Assembly (NCBI GenBank): GCA_030607655.1
Contig: JAUWJN010000149.1
Span: forward strand, 1-6,710
Direction of reading: 5' to 3'
DNA: 6,710 nt
Source: a bacterium
Lineage (GTDB): Bacteria > Armatimonadota > Zipacnadia > Zipacnadales > Zipacnadaceae
A program made the position numbers and the translations under genes. Of the stretch, positions 1 through 4,991 are shown one piece after another (the first letter of the stretch is position 1; the number at the start of each line of letters is the position of its first letter). Under the pieces are notes generated by a model, which saw nothing but the letters and a program-made list of their open reading frames with translations, was not told where the DNA came from and did not search any database.

Positions 1-210
1 GCAGAGGCCACTGGAAAGCTCTATTATCAGGACCTTGCCCTGCCGCCGCAGGCCGGTTATGGTCTTGCCCTTCAATCGCCGCGCAAACCAGCGCGCGCCA
101 ATGCCTTCCAGAATCTTCTCGTCGTGGGCCTTGGCCTTGGTTATGGTTCGGCCTACGATGGTCTTACTGAGGTCCCGTCTGATGGTTTCTACTTCGGGTA
201 GTTCAGGCAT
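1..210 (-). CDS. mutM: Formamidopyrimidine-DNA glycosylase MutM/Fpg, N-terminal 70 residues (3' end beyond window)
   Basis: Bifunctional base-excision-repair enzyme that removes 8-oxoguanine and formamidopyrimidines and nicks the abasic site. Seen: the reading frame opens with MPELPEVET, the Fpg/Nei signature. In that family the proline after the initiator Met is the Schiff-base nucleophile and the following Glu is catalytic. Further on, RRQGKVLIIEL (about residues 55-65) matches the RRxGKYL block, and Lys59 corresponds to the conserved DNA-contacting lysine near position 57 of the E. coli enzyme. Val60 stands where Tyr is usual. The frame is open to base 1, so about three quarters of a typical 270-residue protein, including the H2TH and zinc-finger regions, lies outside. 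The start is fixed by the signature. It sits 3 nt after the helicase stop with no good Shine-Dalgarno, which suggests translational coupling. Endonuclease VIII (Nei) is less likely, because Nei normally begins PEGPE. Confidence 0.95.
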   Translation of the reverse strand, partial: MPELPEVETIRRDLSKTIVGRTITKAKAHDEKILEGIGARWFARRLKGKTITGLRRQGKVLIIELSSGLC

Positions 211-213
211 AGC

Positions 214-2712
214 TTAATGGTGGCGACGACGCTGCTGGAGGTCGTGGATCTGACTGCGGATTTTGCGCGCCACGTACTCCGGCAGGGGTTTGATTTCCAG
301 GGCCGGTCCTGCAACTACATCAGTAGCGGCCGGAACCGCTGCCGGTTCGGCCTGTTCCGCATATCCCGGAGGTAGGGGTGGCTCATAGGGTTCCCGCTCG
401 AGCATATCGTGAAGTAAGCACAGAGCGGCTTCCTTGTCAGGCACCTGCCCGCGACTGTCAATGTCCTCCGCCGAAGGCTGGAAGCGTGGTAGGGGCGAGC
501 CGACGCACGAGGGGCAACCATTCTCACATGGACACTCCTCAATCAACTCCAGCGTGGCAGTCAGAATCTCCTCCACCAAATCATAGCACTTCCGGGCGAA
601 CCCCAGCCCGCCCGGATAACGGTCATAAATGAATATCGCCGGTGACAACAGATTGCTGGTGTCAATGGTGGTGCCCACATCGCTGCTCTCACAGATTACG
701 TGCAGGCCCAACACCCCACCCAGTGCATTGGCTACCCCCAGCAACGCCTCAGCCGGGTCACGGTGGTAGCTGCGGATACGCCGCAGGGCTTCGCGGGGCG
801 GGACTATCCACATCGCCATGGTATCCAGGGTCTGGGCGGGCAAGTCCAGATTACCAAACCCGATGCTGTCCTGCTGGTAGAATTTTATCTTGCGGAACAT
901 ATACACCAGGCTGGTAACCTCCACCGGCCCGTAGCCGACTTGACTGATGCGCCAGGGCTGCTCAACCGGCGGCTCCTCGGGCACGTCCAACAGGCGAATG
1001 TCCGTGCGGTCTACCGCCACCGTGTAATAGTCAAAGTCACCGCTGCGCACGTAGGCGATGCGCTGTTCAAGGTCCAGCTTCTCCACCATATAGGTTTGGC
1101 CGCCGTGCAGATAGATAGCCTCATTGTGCAGCATAGAAAACGCGCCCCACTCGTCAATCTGCCCGATTACCTGGCTCTCATCGGTGATATCTTGAATGAC
1201 GTAGTTGTGATCATCGGCATTGCGCAGATTGACATCCAGCGCTGGAGCGCTGGGGCCGGTCCAGTACCATGCGCCCTTGATTTCCTTGGCCTGGCCCTCC
1301 TCAGCCAGTATCTCCATAATTCCGCCGATATTCTCACCGAATAGCTCAGTGTCACGGCCCGTAAGCGGCAGCTCCTGCATAGCACAACGCAGATGGCGAT
1401 AGAGTATGAATGGGTTTTCCGGGTCAATCACCGCTCGTTCGGGATTCTGGCCGAAGAAATACTCCGGGTGGTGCATAAGATACTGGTCAATAGGCCGGTT
1501 ATGGGCAATCAGAACCGCCAGCGACTCTTCACTGCCGCGGCCCGCCCGACCGGCCTCCTGCCAGGTGCTGGCGATGCTGCCCGGGTAGCCGACGATTAAG
1601 GAAGCATCCAGGCTGCCGATGTCAATGCCCAGCTCCAGAGCATTGGTGGACGTTACGCCCATCAGTTCGCCCTCAAATAGCAATTTTTCAATAGCCCGGC
1701 GGTCTTCCGGCAGATAGCCGCCGCGATAGGGCCGAATGGTCTCGGCGAGCCGCGGGTCGCGTTCGCGCAGGGCGTCCTGGACGTACCGATACAGCAGCTC
1801 GGCGGTCACCCGCGCCCGCGCAAAGGTGATGGTCTGGACATTCTCGTCGGCAATCAGGGAAGTCATCAGCCGCTGGGCTTCAATATTGGGGCTGCGGCGG
1901 GCCATACGGCTGTCATCAAGGTACGGCGGGTTCCACAGTACAAAGCTCTTTGGCCCGTGGGGAGCGCCATCATTGTCTACCAGTGTTATCGGCTTGCCAA
2001 TCAGCTTCTCGGCGTGCTCGGCGGGATTGCCGATGGTGGCGCTGGCCAGGATGAATATCGGGTTGGCGTCGTAATGCTGGCAGATGCGGCGCAGCCGCCG
2101 GATGACATTAGCCACGTTGCTGCCGAAGATACCCCGATAAGTGTGAATCTCATCAACGACCACGAAGCTCAGCCGCTCGATAAAATGCGCCCAGCGCGAA
2201 TGATTGGGCAGAATCCCGCAGTGGAGCATATCGGGATTGGTCAGGATGACATTGCCCTCATCCCGCAGGCTGCGGCGCAGGCTGGTGGGAGTATCGCCGT
2301 CATAGGTGCCGGCCTTCAGGTCTATGCCGCTGGCCGGATCCACGAAGTTCTCCAGCCCGCGCAGTTGGTCCTGGGCCAGAGCCTTGGTGGGGAATAGGTA
2401 TATGGCGCGGCTCTGCGGGTCCGCCAGCAGCTTCTCTATCACCGGTATATTGTAGCAAAGGGTCTTGCCGCTGGCGGTAGAGGTGACCACTGCCACGCTT
2501 TCGCCCCGGCGCACTGCCTCAATCGCCGCTACCTGGTGAGTGTAGAGCCGCTCAATGCCCCGCTGGGCCAGCATCTCCCGCACCGGCGCGGACAGCGGCT
2601 CCGACAGCTCCCCAAACTGCGCCTCCCGCGCCGGCAGGCGCTCAGCCCGGACTATCTGCCCGTCGTAATCCACGCTGTTGGTTATGTGTTGTAGGAAGTC
2701 TTCAACTTGCAT
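214..2712 (-). CDS. mrfA: MrfA/YprA-type DEXH-box DNA helicase with DUF1998 and C-terminal zinc-binding (MZB) domain
   Basis: Superfamily 2 ATP-dependent helicase, 832 residues (B. subtilis MrfA is about 750). MrfA-type enzymes are known from B. subtilis to act in mitomycin C lesion repair with the exonuclease MrfB; the same role here is inferred. Motifs seen in order: Q-region YTHQ (57-60), motif I TSTASGKT (77-84), Ia FPTKALAQDQ (107-116), TNPDMLH (158-164), motif II DEIH (187-190), motif III SAT (224-226), motif V TSTNALELGIDIG (354-366), motif VI QEAGRAGRG (385-393). The C-terminal half carries YDRYPGGLGFA (696-706) and the cysteine cluster CPCENGCPSC (Cys727, 729, 733, 736), the family's zinc site. 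After it come an atypical linker and a Pro/Ala/Glu-rich tail ending in a basic QQRRRHH. ATG at 2712 is supported by the family-like N-terminus and by the duplicated copy starting at the same codon. No mrfB-like exonuclease is visible here. It lies 24 nt after the toxin and 3 nt before mutM. Confidence 0.93.
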   Translation of the reverse strand: MQVEDFLQHITNSVDYDGQIVRAERLPAREAQFGELSEPLSAPVREMLAQRGIERLYTHQVAAIEAVRRGESVAVVTSTASGKTLCYNIPVIEKLLADPQSRAIYLFPTKALAQDQLRGLENFVDPASGIDLKAGTYDGDTPTSLRRSLRDEGNVILTNPDMLHCGILPNHSRWAHFIERLSFVVVDEIHTYRGIFGSNVANVIRRLRRICQHYDANPIFILASATIGNPAEHAEKLIGKPITLVDNDGAPHGPKSFVLWNPPYLDDSRMARRSPNIEAQRLMTSLIADENVQTITFARARVTAELLYRYVQDALRERDPRLAETIRPYRGGYLPEDRRAIEKLLFEGELMGVTSTNALELGIDIGSLDASLIVGYPGSIASTWQEAGRAGRGSEESLAVLIAHNRPIDQYLMHHPEYFFGQNPERAVIDPENPFILYRHLRCAMQELPLTGRDTELFGENIGGIMEILAEEGQAKEIKGAWYWTGPSAPALDVNLRNADDHNYVIQDITDESQVIGQIDEWGAFSMLHNEAIYLHGGQTYMVEKLDLEQRIAYVRSGDFDYYTVAVDRTDIRLLDVPEEPPVEQPWRISQVGYGPVEVTSLVYMFRKIKFYQQDSIGFGNLDLPAQTLDTMAMWIVPPREALRRIRSYHRDPAEALLGVANALGGVLGLHVICESSDVGTTIDTSNLLSPAIFIYDRYPGGLGFARKCYDLVEEILTATLELIEECPCENGCPSCVGSPLPRFQPSAEDIDSRGQVPDKEAALCLLHDMLEREPYEPPLPPGYAEQAEPAAVPAATDVVAGPALEIKPLPEYVARKIRSQIHDLQQRRRHH
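2665..2712 (-). repeat. Direct repeat, copy A: first 16 codons of the intact helicase gene
   Basis: Matches 3500-3547 in the same orientation, at a constant offset of 835 bp with no gaps and 45 of 48 positions identical. The mismatches are at 2665, 2671 and 2704, each the third base of a codon and each synonymous. Base 2713 also matches. Beyond codon 16 there is only weak residual similarity (about 6 of 10 bases including the last codon base). This copy runs straight into the functional helicase frame. Confidence 0.93.
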
Positions 2713-2735
2713 CCGGCGTTACTTGGTAACTCCTG
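2713..2735 (-). promoter_or_regulatory. Helicase ribosome-binding site with a hairpin between Shine-Dalgarno and ATG
   Basis: Seen: on the minus strand CAGGAG (complement of 2730-2735) lies 17 nt before the ATG, too far for normal initiation. The spacer contains a perfect inverted repeat, GTTAC-CAA-GTAAC (2718-2730), with a 5-bp stem and 3-nt loop. Folding it would leave about 5 nt (GCCGG) between the hairpin base and the ATG, an ordinary spacing. The final G of GGAG pairs in the stem, so folding costs one SD base. RNA hairpins that shorten SD-to-start distance are known in phage T4. That this one acts that way is inference; coupling to the toxin stop at 2737 is the alternative. Confidence 0.45.
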
Positions 2736-2736
2736 T

Positions 2737-3060
2737 TCATTCGGTGGGTGGTTCAAGAAGACCCCGGCGTAGAAGCCTCTTAGCCAGTTGGTAGATGTCT
2801 CTGGGTTTGTGCTCCTGCCTCATGCCGACGGCCAGCACAAATACCTTCTCGCCCTCGTCATCTATCAGATAAATGATTCGGTAACGTGACCAATGCAGCG
2901 ACCAATAACCAGCGAGGTCGCCCGTTAGCCGGCGACCTCGTTTATCGGGGTCGGTTGATAGCTCAGCCGCAGCTTCCAGCAGGTGGCGCTGAATCCGCTG
3001 GTCAGCTATCTCCCCCAACAGCTCCAGTGCCGGTTCCGTCCAACGTACCTGGTAGGTCAT
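2737..3060 (-). CDS. RelE/ParE-family type II toxin
   Basis: Small basic toxin of 107 residues, a usual size for the family. RelE-type members cut mRNA on the ribosome and ParE-type members poison gyrase; the sequence does not decide between them. Seen: N-terminal beta-strand/helix pattern YQVRWTEPALELLGEI, the central block LTGDLAGYWSLHWSRYRIIYLID (roughly residues 45-67, given here only in outline) with the family-typical YRIIY (60-64), and the C-terminal block MRQEHKPRDIYQLAKRLL (80-97). In the C-terminal block Arg81, His84, Arg87 and Tyr90 are candidate functional residues by analogy with RelE. The ATG overlaps the antitoxin stop in an ATGA (3057-3060) with no separate Shine-Dalgarno, so translation is probably coupled. 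No frameshift or key truncation is seen, so it is likely functional. The stop at 2737 is 24 nt before the helicase start. Confidence 0.9.
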   Translation of the reverse strand: MTYQVRWTEPALELLGEIADQRIQRHLLEAAAELSTDPDKRGRRLTGDLAGYWSLHWSRYRIIYLIDDEGEKVFVLAVGMRQEHKPRDIYQLAKRLLRRGLLEPPTE

Positions 3061-3359
3061 AGTCCCAGTTTTTTCCGGGCCTGCTCGGAGGTGAAGGTCT
3101 TACCGTCCCGAATGGCCTGGATGCTTTCGCGTAAAGCTGCCATCAACTTCTCGTCCCCGAGGACCTCCAGCGTCTCGGTGATGCTCTCAAAGAGTTCCCA
3201 GGACATAATGGCCATTACCGGTTCGCCTCGCCGCGTCACCGCGAGGGCGCCAAGTTCCTCCTGTTGTAATCTCTCCGGCAACTGGGTCAGACACTGGCGG
3301 GCCTCGCTTACCGAAAGGCTCTCAGACGTGAACCTGTTGGTCTCCAGGTTTGTAGCCAC
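3057..3359 (-). CDS. Phd/YefM-family type II antitoxin
   Basis: Labile antitoxin of 100 residues expected to bind and neutralise the downstream toxin and to repress its own operon. Seen: an N-terminal Phd/YefM-like DNA-binding and dimerisation region (about residues 14-62) with VSEARQCLTQLPERL followed by ALAVTRRGEPVMAIMSWEL, the usual beta-hairpin plus helix of this fold. A charged C-terminal segment (about 66-100) should wrap the toxin. The start is GTG at 3357-3359, chosen because a near-perfect Shine-Dalgarno AAGGAGGTG lies 5 nt upstream, with GGAGG 7 nt from the GTG. The next in-frame ATG would delete the DNA-binding region. Antitoxin-first order with a 4-nt overlap is the classical TA layout. 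Twelve-bp repeats in the promoter just upstream are the likely autoregulatory operator. Confidence 0.9.
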   Translation of the reverse strand: MATNLETNRFTSESLSVSEARQCLTQLPERLQQEELGALAVTRRGEPVMAIMSWELFESITETLEVLGDEKLMAALRESIQAIRDGKTFTSEQARKKLGL

Positions 3360-3364
3360 CGCCC

Positions 3365-3373
3365 CACCTCCTT
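3365..3373 (-). promoter_or_regulatory. Strong Shine-Dalgarno site fixing the antitoxin GTG start
   Basis: The minus strand reads AAGGAGGTG, almost fully complementary to the 16S rRNA 3' end, with 7 nt between GGAGG and the GTG codon. It is far stronger than any site before the toxin or helicase, so antitoxin should be made in excess over toxin. Confidence 0.85.
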
Positions 3374-3386
3374 CTTTTCTGTTCGG

Positions 3387-3427
3387 CTATTGTCCATTCT
3401 ATTGTCCATTAACTTGTCTATGTTGTC
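3387..3427 (-). repeat. 12-bp tandem repeats overlapping the TA promoter, probable operator
   Basis: Two perfect adjacent copies of ATGGACAATAG plus one flanking base (plus-strand ctattgtccatt) occupy 3387-3398 and 3399-3410. A degenerate third unit follows at 3411-3422 (7 of 12). The core GACAA recurs four times, at 3390-3394, 3402-3406, 3414-3418 and 3423-3427, at steps of 12, 12 and 9 bp. The array covers the -10, the spacer and the -35. Phd/YefM-type antitoxins repress by binding repeated sites in their own promoter, so this is the natural operator candidate, although those sites are often palindromic and these are direct repeats. Confidence 0.6.
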
Positions 3428-3429
3428 AA
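3401..3429 (-). promoter_or_regulatory. Sigma-70-type promoter of the antitoxin-toxin(-helicase-mutM) group
   Basis: The minus strand carries a perfect -35 TTGACA (3424-3429), a 17-nt spacer and GACAAT (3401-3406; 4 of 6 to TATAAT). Transcription should start near 3394, giving a leader of about 35 nt to the GTG. It is the clearest promoter in the window. No other promoter is seen before the helicase or mutM, so it may drive all four genes. Confidence 0.65.
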
Positions 3430-3451
3430 TATCCTATTCGGCCGCCGGCAC

Positions 3452-3547
3452 TTAAAACTGAAAAGGACCTGACTTTGACGGTGTTTCATGCTGCGCCTGA
3501 TAATCTACGCTGTTGGTTATGTGTTGTAGGAAGTCTTCTACTTGCAT
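3452..3547 (-). pseudogene. Displaced 5' fragment of the helicase gene (31-codon orphan frame)
   Basis: A frame starting ATG at 3547 encodes MQVEDFLQHITNSVDY, identical to the first 16 residues of the helicase. It then changes abruptly to 15 unrelated residues (QAQHETPSKSGPFQF) and a TAA at 3452-3454. None of the helicase motifs is present, so it is a remnant. It has no Shine-Dalgarno before its ATG. Best reading: the original 5' end of the helicase gene, cut off when the TA-bearing segment entered after codon 16. Expression as a short peptide cannot be excluded but nothing supports it. Confidence 0.8.
3500..3547 (-). repeat. Direct repeat, copy B: orphan copy of helicase codons 1-16
   Basis: Partner of 2665-2712 (45 of 48 identical). 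Codon differences are GTT/GTA, GTG/GTA and TAC/TAT, all silent. The two copies bracket the whole antitoxin-toxin cassette and its promoter. On the plus strand the copy begins taatc, and GTCGTAATC recurs just past it (3551-3559), a sequence that in copy A lies at 2662-2670. This may mark a recombination joint. Confidence 0.93.
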
Positions 3548-3637
3548 CGGGTCGTAATCTTTGACATACTAGGCGGCAACTTCTATTTCATGGATATGTG
3601 AGCCTGTGCCATGGGCTAGTTATTATTCAAGTACATA

Positions 3638-4636
3638 TTAGGGAATATAATTCGGGTCGATGACATAAATGGGATCTGGCAGATTGGTATAAGTCCCGGC
3701 TTGCACACTAACGTATATGGGTGCCGCAGAGACTGGTACGAACTGGGCAGTAGGCGTGACTACAACTTGGTGATTGCCAATGATAATGTTGCTAATGATG
3801 AAGGAACCGTCCGGGGCCTGGGAGACGCCCTGCTGCCCGCCAATGGTAATCGTCATATTTCCTATGCCCTGGAGGCTAACTACGTCAACAATGCGACCGG
3901 TTACGCCGCCGGTAGCAGACGGCGGCACACTAGTATCGTATGAGCGAAGAGATAAGCTGAGGTTCGCGGTTACAGGCGTCCCTTGATAGTCAACTGTACT
4001 GACCATATCGCGCTTGACTTTATGGCCGAGCGACGGCACAAACCACCCAGTGCCGGTTGCTCCGTCTACTGTGGTTTCTATCACGTAGGCCGTAAAACGG
4101 CCGGCGGGCACTGAAACGGACTCTGTCCCTTTTACCCGCCAAGTTCTCGTCTCTGCAGGCTCACCCGGTGAAGTAACGGTCTGGCTATGCTGATCCCCAA
4201 CAACGACAGGGCTGCGTGTATCGAGGTAACCATCTACTGGCGATGTATACCAGCTATCGGAGCCACCCTCCCGCGTGCCGTAGGTGTAGAGAGACCTGCC
4301 ACCGCCTGGTTGAGCAAAATGCAGCCAGAATGTCTCCACATATTGTTGGCCATTAGCCGTATAGTTCAAAACCCGTTGCTGGCTAAGACACATCTGCCCG
4401 CTGGGAGAAACCAGCCCCAGGTCGTAGACCGTATCTGTCATAGTGCCGGAAATGCGGACCGTTTGACCCTGGGCACTGAGAGTTCCACTCATATTGTAGC
4501 TCCATTGGTCGCCGGGCTGTATCAAACGAATGTCAGGAGACGGAGGAGTTGGCGCGGGCCCACCCCCACCCCCACACCCCGCCAATAAGACTAAGACCAG
4601 TGCTGCCACCAATACTGTTACCGTATGTCTACGCAT
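3638..4636 (-). CDS. Secreted lipoprotein with a DUF3108/TapB-like middle and a carboxypeptidase-regulatory-like C-terminal domain
   Basis: Predicted 332-residue membrane-anchored lipoprotein exposed outside the cytoplasm. Seen: MRRHTVTVLVAALVLVLLAGC, a basic n-region, a long hydrophobic core and lipobox LAGC with lipidated Cys21. A Gly5 run and a Pro-rich linker (PAPTPPSP) follow. The middle (about 40-240) is beta-rich, with GDQWSYNMSGTL near the start, then SVPAGRFTAYVIETT and GWFVPSLGHKVKRD, a pattern like DUF3108/TapB-type periplasmic proteins. The end (about 250-320) reads GGVTGRIVDVVSLQGIGNMT and later APDGSFIISNIIIGNHQV, typical of carboxypeptidase-regulatory-like/Ig-like folds. The start at 4636 is preferred over the upstream in-frame codon at 4702, because AAAGGAGG lies 7 nt before it and it gives a clean signal peptide; the longer version would bury the signal. 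Substrate or partner unknown; family assignment is from pattern only. Confidence 0.82.
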   Translation of the reverse strand: MRRHTVTVLVAALVLVLLAGCGGGGGPAPTPPSPDIRLIQPGDQWSYNMSGTLSAQGQTVRISGTMTDTVYDLGLVSPSGQMCLSQQRVLNYTANGQQYVETFWLHFAQPGGGRSLYTYGTREGGSDSWYTSPVDGYLDTRSPVVVGDQHSQTVTSPGEPAETRTWRVKGTESVSVPAGRFTAYVIETTVDGATGTGWFVPSLGHKVKRDMVSTVDYQGTPVTANLSLSLRSYDTSVPPSATGGVTGRIVDVVSLQGIGNMTITIGGQQGVSQAPDGSFIISNIIIGNHQVVVTPTAQFVPVSAAPIYVSVQAGTYTNLPDPIYVIDPNYIP

Positions 4637-4643
4637 TTTGTAG

Positions 4644-4651
4644 CCTCCTTT
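4644..4651 (-). promoter_or_regulatory. Shine-Dalgarno site fixing the lipoprotein start
   Basis: Minus strand AAAGGAGG followed by CTACAAA and ATG (4634-4636), a 7-nt spacing. It selects the internal Met over the upstream start at 4702. Confidence 0.85.
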
Positions 4652-4722
4652 GTACGGATATTCGCCCATGCAGGTGAATATACCCCCAAAGAACCGCGAC
4701 ATCTTTCCTACCCAAACGCCTG

Positions 4723-4728
4723 ATTATA
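4723..4728 (-). promoter_or_regulatory. Possible -10 box (TATAAT) for the lipoprotein gene
   Basis: A perfect TATAAT on the minus strand, 86 nt before the lipoprotein ATG. At 17-nt spacing the upstream hexamer is GGCTTC, a poor -35, and there is no TGn extension. It may need an activator or be chance. It is the only good -10 in this gap. Confidence 0.4.
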
Positions 4729-4738
4729 GGATACGGCA

Positions 4739-4755
4739 TATAGGCGAAGCCTACA
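4739..4755 (-). terminator. Small hairpin over the stop codon of the 78-residue gene, possible weak terminator
   Basis: The minus strand reads TGTAGGC-TTC-GCCTATA, a 7-bp stem (one G-U pair) with a UUC loop. It includes the TAG stop at 4751-4753. The bases that follow (TGCCG) are not a U tract, so a standard Rho-independent terminator is not supported. It could be an RNA 3'-end stabiliser or an attenuating structure before the lipoprotein. Confidence 0.3.
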
Positions 4756-4987
4756 GCTTCTTATCAGCCTCCGATTTGGGAGCGGCCTGCTTCATCCGCT
4801 CGCTTTCGGCGAGGCCGGCGTGGACGCGGCGCAGGCGGCGGGCGAAGATGATAGCCAGGGCAATGAAAGATACAGCGTACAGAGGGTATTTATAGTATGC
4901 CGGTCCCCAGCCTAAGAATACCATCGGCCACCAGGTCACGATTATCGCTATCATCACCATCCATTCAACTATCTCTTCGCGGGGCAT
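4751..4987 (-). CDS. Small membrane protein with two predicted transmembrane helices, unknown function
   Basis: Not recognised. 78 residues: a short acidic N-terminus (MPREE), a hydrophobic Trp-rich segment at about 6-27 (IVEWMVMIAIIVTWWPMVF), a polar turn with tyrosines (GPAYYKYP), a second helix at about 35-50 (LYAVSFIALAIIF), then a basic stop-transfer stretch ARRLRRVHAG and a charged, Lys-rich cytoplasmic tail. The positive-inside rule puts the tail in the cytoplasm. Start: ATG at 4985-4987, preceded by AAGGGGGG about 10 nt upstream and 4 nt after the previous stop. A TTG at 5017 would give 88 residues overlapping the upstream gene; it lacks such support and is disfavoured. Its tight spacing to the 335-residue membrane-anchored protein suggests they act together or at least share a transcript. 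Confidence 0.72.
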   Translation of the reverse strand: MPREEIVEWMVMIAIIVTWWPMVFLGWGPAYYKYPLYAVSFIALAIIFARRLRRVHAGLAESERMKQAAPKSEADKKL

Positions 4988-4991
4988 CGGA

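Larger units (their letters stand above)
3360..3637. other. Intergenic region between lipoprotein stop and antitoxin start
   Basis: This 278-nt stretch has no full-length gene. From high to low coordinates it contains an AT-leaning segment after the lipoprotein stop (3549-3637) with no convincing terminator, the orphan helicase 5' copy (3452-3547), a GC-rich spacer with GCCGGCGGC around 3441-3449, the TA promoter and 12-bp repeats (3387-3429), and the antitoxin Shine-Dalgarno (3365-3373). Confidence 0.8.

Noticed and set aside
700..1344. Long plus-strand open frame (214 codons) opposite the helicase
   Set aside because: It is a shadow of the GC-rich helicase gene: no recognisable motifs, no Shine-Dalgarno support, and the minus-strand frame has a full set of helicase motifs.
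2983..3564. Plus-strand open frame of 193 codons across the TA genes
   Set aside because: It overlaps two well-supported minus-strand genes and their promoter, and its composition looks like antisense translation.
3561..3589. Plus-strand TTGACA (3561-3566), 17-nt spacer, TATTTC: possible antisense promoter reading into the lipoprotein gene
   Set aside because: The -10 matches only 3 of 6 positions, there is no plus-strand gene, and no transcript product can be named. Kept only as a note.
3603..3619. GCC...GGC inverted repeat downstream of the lipoprotein stop as a terminator
   Set aside because: On the transcribed sense strand only about four base pairs form, and no U tract follows.
4637..4702. 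22-residue N-terminal extension of the lipoprotein
   Set aside because: It would precede and mask a textbook lipoprotein signal peptide; the strong Shine-Dalgarno sits inside it, just before the inner ATG.
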